A stretch of DNA of 28,289 bases from an uncultured Prevotella sp. GTDB lineage: Bacteria; Bacteroidota; Bacteroidia; Bacteroidales; Bacteroidaceae. Location of the stretch: assembly GCA_900543155.1 (NCBI GenBank), contig UQQN01000023.1:1-28289 (forward strand), given 5' to 3'. A model generated the notes under the pieces. The model saw only the letters and a program-made list of their open reading frames with translations. It made no database searches and was not told the DNA's origin. Below, in pieces: positions 8,213 through 15,511 of the stretch (position 1 is its first letter; the number at the start of each line of letters is the position of its first letter). The position numbers and the translations under genes are program-made.

Positions 8213-8812
8213 ATGGATAGAAAGATTACAACAGAAATAGAAAAGCATGTGCAGCGCGCAATGAAAACACACCGCGACTTTGTGTGGTTGAGCCAGGAAA
8301 TTCTGAACTCAATGAAAGAGTATGTGAGTGCTACTACCTTAAAGCGTTTGTGGGGACACCAACGCGACTATAACCATCCAAGCCTTTACACGCTCAACTT
8401 TCTTTCGCGCTATTTGGGCTATTCCGATTATAATGCCTTTCAGAATGGTGGTCTTGACAATTGTGTGTCGAGCAACATATTAACAGGTTGCTATATGACT
8501 GCCAATCTCACAAAGGATGATTGCTTACGTCTTAGTTGGCAACCCGACCGCCACATGCTTGTGCGTTATTTAGACAACGATCAATTTGAAGTTTACGAAG
8601 CTTGTAACTGTAAAATTTCAGTAGGCGATACTTTTAAATCACAAGCGTTTGTAGAGGGCGAAACTTTAACTTTGGGCGGTCTTATTCATGAGAATAAGGG
8701 TCCTTTTGTATATGTCATCGGCAAATTGGGTGGTGTAAGCATATCCCCTGTAAACACATCGCACAATTCTGCAAAAAATTCGGAAACAGATTACACGAAT
8801 CCCGCTTCATAA
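8213..8812 (+). CDS. Bacteroidales protein with an N-terminal DNA-binding-like domain
   Basis: 199 residues, no signal peptide or membrane segment. Residues about 20-75 (DFVWLSQEI, ATTLKRLWGHQ, YTLNFLSRYLGYSDYNAF) match a pattern I recognise from many Bacteroidales proteins, in which a helix-turn-helix-like domain reads STLKRLWGY then TLdiLArFLGY. The C-terminal half contains LSWQPDRHMLVRYL and ISVGDTF, also recurrent in this group, and looks like a small beta-rich domain of unknown function. A regulatory role is plausible but unproven. It stands alone between a divergent ABC gene and a convergent lipoprotein gene, with its own possible promoter (8098-8127) and a strong terminator (8831-8890), so it is probably monocistronic. 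Residues after about 175 are polar and low in complexity. Confidence 0.75.
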   Translation: MDRKITTEIEKHVQRAMKTHRDFVWLSQEILNSMKEYVSATTLKRLWGHQRDYNHPSLYTLNFLSRYLGYSDYNAFQNGGLDNCVSSNILTGCYMTANLTKDDCLRLSWQPDRHMLVRYLDNDQFEVYEACNCKISVGDTFKSQAFVEGETLTLGGLIHENKGPFVYVIGKLGGVSISPVNTSHNSAKNSETDYTNPAS

Positions 8813-8830
8813 ACAACACTTATACACTAA

Positions 8831-8890
8831 AAGAATAGACAGTTCTGAACTCTTTTTTTTAAAGGAAGCAGAACTGTCTATTCTTTTTTT
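8831..8890 (+). terminator. Strong intrinsic terminator between convergent genes
   Basis: A perfect 17-bp stem pairs 8831-8847 with 8869-8885 (AAGAATAGACAGTTCTG and its complement), loop 21 nt, followed by a T run to 8890. It ends transcription of the HTH-like gene. The minus-strand lipoprotein gene ends at 8930, so the stem may also stop that transcript, though with a weaker U tail. Confidence 0.85.
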
Positions 8891-8929
8891 AAATATGGGT
8901 GGCTTTACAGAACCACCCTAAAGCATTCT

Positions 8930-10036
8930 TTAATTAACATTCTTAGCTAACTTAGCAAGAATCTTATTTAAACGATTCAACTGAGCTACAGAGAGGTCAC
9001 CCTTTGCAGATTCTACTTTTTCAGAAAGCTTTTGCATTTCTTCGTAGTATTCAGTGTATTCGCTTATTGCGCTTGGGTCGTTATTCTTCATCTTTTTATT
9101 CAAAGAAATAACCTTGTCTACGCAACGCTCATATTGGTCGAGCCATTCGTCCCAATCAACAGAACCACTGTCTGATGAAAAACTACTATCGTCGTCGCTG
9201 CTCTCCATGTTGGATGACACAAACTGTGTGTTAAATATGTCGTAGGGCACACTGCTCACATCAATAGCATTCATTTCTGCGTCAAGCTTTAAGTCATAAG
9301 CATAGCGTGTACCATACGTGTCGAAGATACCACCAAACTTATCATCCTTAAATGTACCATCGAACGTACCTGTGTTGTCGCCCTGAATGTTGAACTCATT
9401 AACTTGAATTTTTCCATCTTCTAAGGCACCTTTCATATAAAGCAAAGCCTTTACACCCATGCGCTTGTAGTAATAAGCACCTGTAATCACACCGTTTTCA
9501 TCAATGTTCAGCGTCATGCATACAGGATATTTGCCAATATTACCGCTAAGGTTTACGTTTTCGAGTGCTACAGACAAGTATTTCACTTTAAATGTCTTAG
9601 CCTTCTTTAAAACGTCCTTTACCTTGTCTTTAGCTACGTTCTTTTTGCTGAACTTAACCTCTTTAGTCTCGCCAGCTTTGCCTTTCAATACATTGATAAA
9701 GGCGGTTTTAGCAGCGTCAGAGTCAAGCTTCAGCACAGTGAGTTCTGCACCATTCTCATCGCACACAGCTATACCGAACATCTCGTTAAGCTTAATGTTT
9801 TTCTCGTCGAGTAACGTGATGCCGCTAATGTGTTCTTTAGCTGCCATCTTTACATTGAGTGTGAGTGTCTGCATGTCGCCTTCTCCCTCGGCTTCAAGGG
9901 TAAAAGTCTCTTCGGGCACACTGATAGCATCCTTGTGGTTACCATCTACTTCCGTACATGTAATCTCAGCAGGTTTGTTGCTACAAGCTGAAATAATCAC
10001 AGCCAGTAATACAAATAGAATTGATTTAAGTTTCAT
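8930..10036 (-). CDS. Acidic lipoprotein of unknown function (possible DUF6591-like C-terminus)
   Basis: 368 residues. A type II signal peptide with lipobox ISAC places the lipidated cysteine at C18; the next residues, SNK, do not obviously predict which membrane holds it. The middle (about 150-250) is beta-rich with repeated NxxGxFDGTF-like strands. A serine/aspartate-rich linker (about 275-293, SSDDDSSFSSDSG) leads to a helical C-terminus with VDWDEWLDQYERCVDK and LSVAQLNRLNKILAKL, resembling the C-terminal helical domain found in many Prevotella lipoproteins (I think DUF6591; from memory). No enzymatic motif is visible. It follows the TM2 gene by 177 bp across two hairpins and is probably transcribed on its own. 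Confidence 0.8.
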   Translation of the reverse strand: MKLKSILFVLLAVIISACSNKPAEITCTEVDGNHKDAISVPEETFTLEAEGEGDMQTLTLNVKMAAKEHISGITLLDEKNIKLNEMFGIAVCDENGAELTVLKLDSDAAKTAFINVLKGKAGETKEVKFSKKNVAKDKVKDVLKKAKTFKVKYLSVALENVNLSGNIGKYPVCMTLNIDENGVITGAYYYKRMGVKALLYMKGALEDGKIQVNEFNIQGDNTGTFDGTFKDDKFGGIFDTYGTRYAYDLKLDAEMNAIDVSSVPYDIFNTQFVSSNMESSDDDSSFSSDSGSVDWDEWLDQYERCVDKVISLNKKMKNNDPSAISEYTEYYEEMQKLSEKVESAKGDLSVAQLNRLNKILAKLAKNVN

Positions 10037-10103
10037 AAAACTGTTCTTTTTATTGTTTGTATTTGTTCTAATACGATTTTTTGTTCAACGTCTTTTATAC
10101 AAA

Positions 10104-10153
10104 ACACGTGCTTCCTTGCTCTACAATATGGAGTAGTTCAAGGCAGCACGTGT
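10104..10153 (-). terminator. Hairpin, probable terminator of the TM2 operon
   Basis: ACACGTGCTTCCTTG (10104-10118) pairs with CAAGGCAGCACGTGT (10139-10153), 14 of 15 positions, loop 20 nt. On the minus strand the stem is followed by TTTTGTATAAAAG. It lies 60 nt past the stop of the TM2 gene ending at 10214 and ahead of the lipoprotein gene. Confidence 0.6.
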
Positions 10154-10170
10154 GTAGAGTTGTTATTACA

Positions 10171-10186
10171 TGAGCCTTATGGCTCA
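10171..10186. repeat. Small perfect hairpin after the TM2 gene
   Basis: TGAGCC (10171-10176) and GGCTCA (10181-10186) form a 6-bp stem with a 4-nt loop, 28 nt downstream of the minus-strand TM2 stop. It may stabilise the mRNA 3' end or be a weak terminator; it has no U run. Confidence 0.45.
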
Positions 10187-10213
10187 ATAACTACTGTTAT
10201 TATACAATTCTTT

Positions 10214-10543
10214 TTATAAGTACATCTGCAGTTTATTGTAGTTCGACTTCTTAGCACGGCTAATAGCAGTAAAAAAGTCAATAAGCGACCAAATACCACA
10301 ACCACCGCCTGTAATGAGCTTAAGTACACCCATCATGGTGTCACCTAAATAGAAGCGGTCAATACCTAATGAACCGAGAAGACAAGCCAAAATCACAGTT
10401 GTTGACGGACTCTTCATGGGGACACCTGCAAGTGTTTGCAATTTTGAGTCGTCCATGTCCTTCACTCTGCTCCATACACTGGGAATCATTTCCTCTGTAA
10501 TGTTAGGAATAATCTGCGATACAATGATTGAATATTTTTCCAT
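10214..10543 (-). CDS. TM2-domain membrane protein (copy 2)
   Basis: 109 residues. The C-terminal half is a TM2 domain: LLGSLGIDRFYLGDTMMG then LITGGGCGIWSLIDF, that is, two membrane helices joined by a short turn containing the DRFYLG signature. The N-terminal half is a short helical region (about 1-45) that is shared with the upstream paralogue at 11034-11366, including the EMIP motif and a conserved (V/I)P(M/L)K segment. The molecular role of TM2 proteins is not established in bacteria. It is the last gene of a TM2-DUF2752-TM2 cassette and starts 87 bp after the DUF2752 gene. Confidence 0.85.
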   Translation of the reverse strand: MEKYSIIVSQIIPNITEEMIPSVWSRVKDMDDSKLQTLAGVPMKSPSTTVILACLLGSLGIDRFYLGDTMMGVLKLITGGGCGIWSLIDFFTAISRAKKSNYNKLQMYL

Positions 10544-10630
10544 GTTGAAAGATTTTATAAGTGTTTGTAAAAAAATTGAGTTTTCTGTAAGATTTAGATG
10601 CGTTTTAACAAATGTCTCTGCGGTGTATGG

Positions 10631-11041
10631 TTATAGTCCTTTTGTAACATTCCATATCCAGTTGGCGAATATTGTCAGTAACACGGGTATCCACACTCCT
10701 TTACGTTTTAAGCACAAATTTGCTTTATCCCAAATATTGCAGAGCGTTGGTTTTTGCATAAAAAAATCTATGGGAATCCACACCGTGATAATAAGCAATG
10801 CAGGCAACTCTATAATAGCAAAAGCATTTTGTTGCATTACAGCCTCGCATACATGTCCGTGCATTAAAGCAAGGAAACCACGCGTAGTGCCACATCCAGG
10901 ACATGGCAATCCTGTAACCCACTTAAACGGACATTGCCACCACGAACCAATACCAACATTCGGTGTAGAGATTTTGCAAAGCAACCACCCCCAAGCAAGT
11001 AGCGTGAGCAATGAAAGTTGTATGTAAAACTTTTTATGCAA
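10631..11041 (-). CDS. DUF2752 membrane protein
   Basis: 136 residues. The hallmark CPGCGTTRG lies at 47-55, with a second nearby cysteine in WWQCPF (C37). Hydrophobic segments lie at about 8-22, 76-95 and 116-131. DUF2752 proteins are small inner-membrane proteins of unknown function; the CxxC-type motif could bind metal or be redox-active, which is inference. Its ATG (11039-11041) overlaps the stop of the upstream TM2 gene by 8 nt, so the two are almost certainly translationally coupled. Together with the following TM2 gene they form a cassette. Confidence 0.85.
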   Translation of the reverse strand: MHKKFYIQLSLLTLLAWGWLLCKISTPNVGIGSWWQCPFKWVTGLPCPGCGTTRGFLALMHGHVCEAVMQQNAFAIIELPALLIITVWIPIDFFMQKPTLCNIWDKANLCLKRKGVWIPVLLTIFANWIWNVTKGL

Positions 11042-11366
11042 GATACATCATCAGTGTTTTATAATTTTCTTTCTTTGTGTTAGATCCAGCTAAGAACACG
11101 TCTACAAGTGTCCAAATACCTAAGCCACCACATGTCAGCACTTTAGCAATGCCTAATCCTATTTGTCCGATATAAAAGCGGTCAACACCCCATGAACCCA
11201 ATAACGAAGCCAAAACAGTCACCATTACAGGGTCTTTAAGTGGAATAGCCATTAGCATACTCAATTTTTCCTCGGGCAGAGTTTCAATCTTTTGAGCTAC
11301 CATCGGAATCATTTCCGAAGGTATATGTGGTGCAATATGCGCCATTACCATAACAGGGTTTGCCAT
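11034..11366 (-). CDS. TM2-domain membrane protein (copy 1)
   Basis: 110 residues, paralogous along its length to the protein at 10214-10543. The TM2 domain is LLGSWGVDRFYIGQIGLG then TCGGLGIWTLVDVF; the N-terminal 45 residues carry EMIPMVAQKIETLPEEKL. The C-terminal tail KKENYKTLMMYLA matches KKSNYNKLQMYL of the other copy, so the tail is conserved too and may be a contact site. It is the first gene of the cassette, behind a Bacteroidetes-type promoter at 11417-11450, and overlaps the DUF2752 gene by 8 nt. Confidence 0.85.
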   Translation of the reverse strand: MANPVMVMAHIAPHIPSEMIPMVAQKIETLPEEKLSMLMAIPLKDPVMVTVLASLLGSWGVDRFYIGQIGLGIAKVLTCGGLGIWTLVDVFLAGSNTKKENYKTLMMYLA

Positions 11367-11416
11367 ATCTTTTTGTTTTTATTCTTATTAAGATTCAGTA
11401 TATAAATTTACGTAGG

Positions 11417-11450
11417 CAAATATATAAAAACCTTTTACAAAACACGCAAA
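11417..11450 (-). promoter_or_regulatory. Promoter of the TM2-DUF2752-TM2 cassette
   Basis: On the minus strand the -7 box is TATATTTG (11417-11424), a perfect TAnnTTTG, and a TTTG lies 22 nt upstream (11447-11450). The predicted transcript starts about 45 nt before the ATG at 11366. Confidence 0.6.
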
Positions 11451-11775
11451 GATATTACAGAAAAAAGCACTTTTGTGTTTAAGAACATAAAAAGCAGCCG
11501 TTATACTACATTTTGCTACCAACCATAACGACCTTCATTCTTAGTAACTAAGGACGAAGGCCGTTAAAAGGTTAAGATATAAGTCCTTAAAAATGGACTT
11601 AATATGTCGAACATTTGATGAATTTTGAACACCCTACTCTTTAGAATCATCTCTTGTACCAACACTTAACGGCTCAACTGTCAGAGATTTGACAGTTGAG
11701 CCGTTTACTTATTTCTTTTATGTAATCTCTTTTTAAGACCTACCTTTAGACACAAAAGATGAGGGGTGCGAGAGA
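11451..11775. other. Gene-free stretch with three hairpins, possible small RNA
   Basis: No credible protein-coding frame. Three structures lie in a row. A 19-position inverted repeat (11527-11545 with 11547-11565) pairs better as minus-strand RNA, where two mismatches become G-U. A 7-bp stem spans 11580-11586 and 11595-11601. A perfect 16-bp stem spans 11668-11705 and is listed separately. This could be a small RNA gene, a long leader or trailer, or decayed repeat sequence. I found no convincing promoter. Confidence 0.4.
11668..11722 (+). terminator. Perfect 16-bp hairpin with U-rich tail, orphan terminator
   Basis: AACGGCTCAACTGTCA (11668-11683) pairs perfectly with 11690-11705, loop GAGATT. 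On the plus strand it is followed by a U-rich run (TTTACTTATTTCTTTT), as in an intrinsic terminator, but no plus-strand gene precedes it. On the minus strand it lies 70 nt after the O-methyltransferase stop with no U tail. It may end an unannotated plus-strand RNA or serve as a minus-strand 3' structure. Confidence 0.6.
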
Positions 11776-12432
11776 TTATCGCACACGAATGATAGAAAGT
11801 CCATCGCGCTCGGGCAAAATGAGCTGCTCTACACGCGGATCGTTTGCCACATGAAGGTTGAAGCGACGAATGGCTTCGGTTTGATCATCGTGGTCGTATA
11901 CTGGGTCTATGACATGACCATCCCATAGGGTGTTGTCAGCCAAAAGAATGGTGCCACTATGCGTGTAAGGCATTAACAACTCGTAGTATTCTACGTACTG
12001 ACGCTTGTTGGCATCAATAAAAGCTGCATCAATGCTGAGATTCATGGGGGGCAACAACTTAAAGCAATCACCCACTATCATTTCTACCTTTGCCTCATAG
12101 GGCGCACCCTCAAGCCAAGGACGCGTAAAAGCCTCTTGCTCGTCGTTAATTTCGAAGGTGATGACACGACTGTCCGATGGCATGCCCGATGCCATAGCTA
12201 ATGCTGAGTAGCCCGAATAGGTACCAAACTCAACAACGGTTTTGGGCTGAAGCATCTGCATGAGCATGCGCAATAACTGTCCTTGTAAATGACCTGACGC
12301 CATGCGCGGACGCAACAAATGTAAGTTTGTGGCGCGATAAAGACGCGTGAGATAAGCGTCAGGTTGTGTGCTGACGCTCTCTACGTATGCTTGCAGTGTG
12401 GTGTTAATTGGGGTAGGTTTCTTCTCCTTCAT
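11776..12432 (-). CDS. Class I SAM-dependent O-methyltransferase (family 3, COMT-like)
   Basis: 218 residues. SAM-binding motif I is VVEFGTYSGYSALAM (67-80); the metal-site pattern of the COMT/CCoAOMT group is visible as D140 in AFIDANK and D166/N167 in LLADNTLW. These enzymes use a divalent metal to methylate catechol-type hydroxyls; bacterial YrrM-like members have little-known or tRNA substrates, so the substrate is open. Its ATG (12430-12432) lies inside the 3' end of pyk, a 29-nt overlap in another frame, so translation is probably coupled. No later Met is possible before the conserved region except at residue 44, which would remove a helix. Confidence 0.85.
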   Translation of the reverse strand: MKEKKPTPINTTLQAYVESVSTQPDAYLTRLYRATNLHLLRPRMASGHLQGQLLRMLMQMLQPKTVVEFGTYSGYSALAMASGMPSDSRVITFEINDEQEAFTRPWLEGAPYEAKVEMIVGDCFKLLPPMNLSIDAAFIDANKRQYVEYYELLMPYTHSGTILLADNTLWDGHVIDPVYDHDDQTEAIRRFNLHVANDPRVEQLILPERDGLSIIRVR

Positions 12433-13843
12433 TTTGGAAGAGGTTTTTCACTATGTTCATTTCCATGAACGAGGTGCTCTGCTCTTTACGCTGCGAACCG
12501 AGATAGCAAATGCGGTCCTCGGGGTGGAGCATATTGTCAGAAAGGAGCTTGCGCAATGCTGCGAGCAAGAACTCGTGACCATAGCTCTTCATAGGCATGT
12601 AAATGGCATATACACCATATTGCAAAGCAAGATGACGCACTGTTTTTGCCTTATAGCAGATTGCCAAGATGGTGCTTTCGCCACGGAATGAACTTACGTA
12701 ACGTGCTGTACGGCCTGTATATGAGTCCATGATGATGGCACGGAGCTTCATGGTTTTGGTAGCCATCACTGCCTCTTTTGAGAAGAACTCGGTTACATCG
12801 GGATTCTCTGAAAGGGGAATATCTACGTCACCAAATTCCTTAAATGTGTCACGCTCTGCCTGCCAAGCTACTGTAGCCATGGTTTTTACAGCCTCTTCGG
12901 GGTAATCGCCATAGGCGGTTTCGCCCGAGAGCATCAAAGCATCGGCACGTGAGTATACGGCATTGGCAATGTCGGTTACCTCCGTACGTGTGGGACGTGG
13001 ATTGTGAATCATGCTTTGCAACATCTGTGTTGCCACAATTACGGGTTTGTGGGCACGGATGGCTTTGTCGACAAGACGGCGCTGAATGCCAGGAATAAAC
13101 TCTTGGGGAACTTCGATACCTAAGTCGCCACGAGCTACCATAATACCATCGGCAGCCTCGAGAATTTCGTCGATATTGTCTACACCTTCTTGATTCTCGA
13201 TTTTGGCAATGATACGGATGTCGCTGTTGTGGGCATCGAGAATGCGACGAATTTCGTATACATCCTCTTTAGAACGTACAAAACTATGGGCAATGAAAGC
13301 TACGTCATAGTCGATGGCAAACTCAATGTTCGCCTTATCCTTCTCAGTCAAAGCAGGGAGGTTGATGCGTACACCAGGCACGTTCACACTTTTGCGCGAA
13401 CCGAGTGTGGCATCGTTTTCAACGTGGCAAATAAGTTGTCCGTTTTCTTTATGGTCTACGCGAATGCCAAGGTCGCCATCATCGATAAGGATTTGTGCAC
13501 CTTCGTTCACATCGTCTACAAAACCAGGATAGCTCACGGAAATGACCTCGCGTGTGGTGCGCTGTTCAGGACATCCCACAATGGTCACAATATCGCCCTT
13601 GTGATAGTCGATGGGGTGGTCGGTGGGTGTGGTACGCACTTCGGGGCCTTTGGTGTCAACGAGAATAGCAATGTGGCTCGACACTTCGCGCACGTTGTCG
13701 ATTACACGTTTCATACCTGCAGCATCTTGGTGGGCAGTATTGAGTCGCACCACGTTCATGCCCGCATCATAGAGTCGCTGAATGAGTCCTACGTCGCAAC
13801 GCATATCAGAGATGGTTGCCACAATCTTGGTTTTCTTATACAT
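12404..13843 (-). CDS. pyk: Pyruvate kinase
   Basis: 479 residues, full length. It transfers phosphate from phosphoenolpyruvate to ADP, the last step of glycolysis, in the cytoplasm. Seen: KIVATISDMR at the N-terminus, DTKGPEVRT (63-71), AKIENQEGVDNIDEI with the catalytic lysine, MVARGDLGIEVP, and the domain signature MLSGETAYGDYPEEAV. The usual RLNFSHG motif reads RLNTAHQ, and GPAS near the start reads SDMR; as I recall, both are the normal Bacteroidales form rather than damage. The C-terminal domain is present. The O-methyltransferase gene overlaps its end; aroQ lies 140 bp upstream on the same strand. Confidence 0.97.
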   Translation of the reverse strand: MYKKTKIVATISDMRCDVGLIQRLYDAGMNVVRLNTAHQDAAGMKRVIDNVREVSSHIAILVDTKGPEVRTTPTDHPIDYHKGDIVTIVGCPEQRTTREVISVSYPGFVDDVNEGAQILIDDGDLGIRVDHKENGQLICHVENDATLGSRKSVNVPGVRINLPALTEKDKANIEFAIDYDVAFIAHSFVRSKEDVYEIRRILDAHNSDIRIIAKIENQEGVDNIDEILEAADGIMVARGDLGIEVPQEFIPGIQRRLVDKAIRAHKPVIVATQMLQSMIHNPRPTRTEVTDIANAVYSRADALMLSGETAYGDYPEEAVKTMATVAWQAERDTFKEFGDVDIPLSENPDVTEFFSKEAVMATKTMKLRAIIMDSYTGRTARYVSSFRGESTILAICYKAKTVRHLALQYGVYAIYMPMKSYGHEFLLAALRKLLSDNMLHPEDRICYLGSQRKEQSTSFMEMNIVKNLFQNEGEETYPN

Positions 13844-13883
13844 TTAGTTAAGTGTTTGTTTTCGAGTAAAAAAGGGAAAAATT

Positions 13884-13987
13884 TTAAGTATTAAGCATTG
13901 AATAATAAGTAATAGGGCTACGCAGATGATGCTCTATCATTTACCTCATTAGAATGTAATACTTTATACTTTATACTTAATACTTAA
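13884..13987. repeat. Inverted repeat between aroQ and pyk
   Basis: TTAAGTATTAAG (13884-13895) is repeated in inverted form at 13976-13987, perfect over 12 bp and overlapping the aroQ stop codon. The sequence between is AT-rich and includes short TATACTT iterations. It could fold the aroQ-pyk intercistronic RNA, but AT-rich repeats of this size can arise by chance. Confidence 0.5.
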
Positions 13988-14403
13988 ATAATAAGTGCTT
14001 CTATCCCCAAACGGTATGAATTAAGACCGAAACCACATATCACGCCCTTGCAGGCTGCGGCTATCATGCTGTGATGACGAAACTCCTCGCGCTGATGTAC
14101 ATTGCTGATATGGGTTTCTATCACAGGGAAATGGAGTGAGCGAATACAGTCGTGTAATGCAATGCTAGTGTGGGTATAAGCCCCAGCATTGAACACGGCT
14201 CCTTGCACACCCTCGCGGTCAGCTTGTTGCAGTCGGTCAATCAGTTCGCCCTCAATATTGCTTTGAAAATAAAGCAATTCGTGTTGGGCGTATTGCTCGC
14301 GTAATTGTTGCAAACATGCGTCCATTGTGCCCGTTCCGTAGATGCCAGGCTCACGCTGTCCCAACAAGTTAAGATTGGGACCATTAATGATTAAGAGCTT
14401 CAT
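13984..14403 (-). CDS. aroQ: 3-dehydroquinate dehydratase, type II
   Basis: 139 residues, normal for type II enzymes (about 140-150). It converts 3-dehydroquinate to 3-dehydroshikimate in the shikimate pathway, as a cytoplasmic dodecamer. Active-site residues are visible: Y22 in GIYGT, N72 in FNAGAYTHTS, H98 in ETHISN and R109 in EEFRHHS. The N-terminal NGPNLNLLGQREP is diagnostic. It is divergent from xerD, with a perfect -7 box 39 nt upstream (14442-14449), and is probably the first gene of an aroQ-pyk-methyltransferase run. Confidence 0.97.
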   Translation of the reverse strand: MKLLIINGPNLNLLGQREPGIYGTGTMDACLQQLREQYAQHELLYFQSNIEGELIDRLQQADREGVQGAVFNAGAYTHTSIALHDCIRSLHFPVIETHISNVHQREEFRHHSMIAAACKGVICGFGLNSYRLGIEALII

Positions 14404-14429
14404 GATTTCTGAGTTAAAAAATAAAAGAG

Positions 14430-14449
14430 TAATTTTGCTTGCAAAGTTA
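14430..14449. promoter_or_regulatory. Back-to-back divergent -7 boxes for xerD and aroQ
   Basis: TAATTTTG (14430-14437, plus strand) and TAACTTTG (14442-14449, minus strand) both match TAnnTTTG and are only 4 nt apart, making a nearly palindromic 20-mer. The plus box would start xerD transcription about 50 nt before its ATG; the minus box would start aroQ about 30 nt before its ATG. Neither has a clear -33 TTTG, and the polymerases could not occupy both at once. Confidence 0.5.
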
Positions 14450-14495
14450 CTGGTTTTTCTACAATAAAAAAAGTCACAATAAGCAAAACATCTCT

Positions 14496-15395
14496 ATGCA
14501 ACCCACGATAATTGAAAAATTTGCCAACTACCTATCATTCGAGAAAGGATTGAGCTTAAACACACAGCAGGCTTATGTTAGCGATGTGTGTAAACTCTTC
14601 ACGTTCATTGAAGACGAGGGAGGCTCCTTTCAAACTGTAACGCTCGACGATTTGCATCGTTTTACGGCAACACTGCACGATGTGGGGATTTCGACTGTTA
14701 GCATAGCGCGTATCCTCACGGGGGTGAGACAGTTCTACCTTTATTTACTTGCTGATGGCTACATAGAATCTGACCCTACCGAATTACTCGAAATGCCCCA
14801 ACGCCCTGCACACCTCCCCACGGTGTTGACTGTTGAAGAGGTGGATGCACTTGAAAATGCCATTGATCTTAGTCAAGAGGAGGGGCAACGCGACCGTGCT
14901 ATCGTTGAGATGCTTTATAGCTGTGGTTTACGTGTCACAGAGTTGTGTACGTTACGCTTATCAGACTTGTTTTTAGACGAGGGCTTTATCCGTGTGACGG
15001 GCAAAGGCAGCAAACAGCGTCTTGTACCTATCTCTCCGCGTGCTATAAAGGAATTGAATTTGTGGTTTGCCTGTCGTTGTCACATTGAACCCAAGGCGGG
15101 AGAAGAAGACTACGTGTTTATTTCGTTTAGACGCCGACAACATTTATCGCGCATTTCGGTGTTTAAGAATTTGCGCTATTATGCTTTGCAAGCAGGCATC
15201 ACACGTACGATTTCGCCCCACACATTGCGTCACACCTTTGCCACACACTTGCTTGAGGGAGGTGCCAATTTACGTGCCATTCAAGCCATGTTAGGACACC
15301 AATGTATTGGCACCACTCAACTTTATACACACATTGACCGCACATTCTTGCGCGAACAAGTGCTTGACCATTTGCCACGTAATATGGAGGCATAA
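14496..15395 (+). CDS. xerD: Site-specific tyrosine recombinase XerD-like
   Basis: 299 residues from the ATG at 14496 (MQPTIIEKFANYLSF), matching the length of E. coli XerD (298). An in-frame ATG at 14439 would add 19 unusual residues and sits at the promoter, so it is rejected. Catalytic residues: R146 (CGLRVTEL), K170 (GKGSKQR), H242 and R245 (HTLRHTFATHLLEGG), H268 (LGHQ), and nucleophile Y277 (TQLYTHI). The N-terminal SAM-like core-binding domain covers about 1-95. It should resolve chromosome dimers at dif with a XerC partner; no dif site was recognised here. It is followed by a terminator. Confidence 0.9.
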   Translation: MQPTIIEKFANYLSFEKGLSLNTQQAYVSDVCKLFTFIEDEGGSFQTVTLDDLHRFTATLHDVGISTVSIARILTGVRQFYLYLLADGYIESDPTELLEMPQRPAHLPTVLTVEEVDALENAIDLSQEEGQRDRAIVEMLYSCGLRVTELCTLRLSDLFLDEGFIRVTGKGSKQRLVPISPRAIKELNLWFACRCHIEPKAGEEDYVFISFRRRQHLSRISVFKNLRYYALQAGITRTISPHTLRHTFATHLLEGGANLRAIQAMLGHQCIGTTQLYTHIDRTFLREQVLDHLPRNMEA

Positions 15396-15420
15396 ACTAC
15401 CGCAAACAATAAAAAGGGAA

Positions 15421-15473
15421 TAACACCGTAGCTCATTGATAAACAACGAGTTGCGGTGTTACTTATTTTATTC
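15421..15473 (+). terminator. Terminator after xerD
   Basis: TAACACCGTAGCTC (15421-15434) pairs with GAGTTGCGGTGTTA (15448-15461), using two G-U or mismatch positions, loop 13 nt, followed by CTTATTTTATTC. It lies 26 nt after the xerD stop; the convergent permease gene ends at 15512. Confidence 0.75.
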
Positions 15474-15511
15474 GATTAACTATCGTGATTTTACTTTAAG
15501 TAAATTCATCG

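Noticed and set aside
12404..13843. Pyruvate kinase as defective because RLNFSHG reads RLNTAHQ
   Set aside because: The same change is, as I recall, normal in Bacteroidales pyruvate kinases; the metal and phosphate-binding motifs are intact.
14439..14495. Upstream start for xerD adding 19 residues
   Set aside because: The added residues do not resemble XerD, the start sits at the promoter box, and the ATG at 14496 gives the family length.
14496..15395. xerD-like gene as a mobile-element integrase
   Set aside because: Length, catalytic residues and the setting among housekeeping genes fit chromosomal XerD; no element boundaries surround it.
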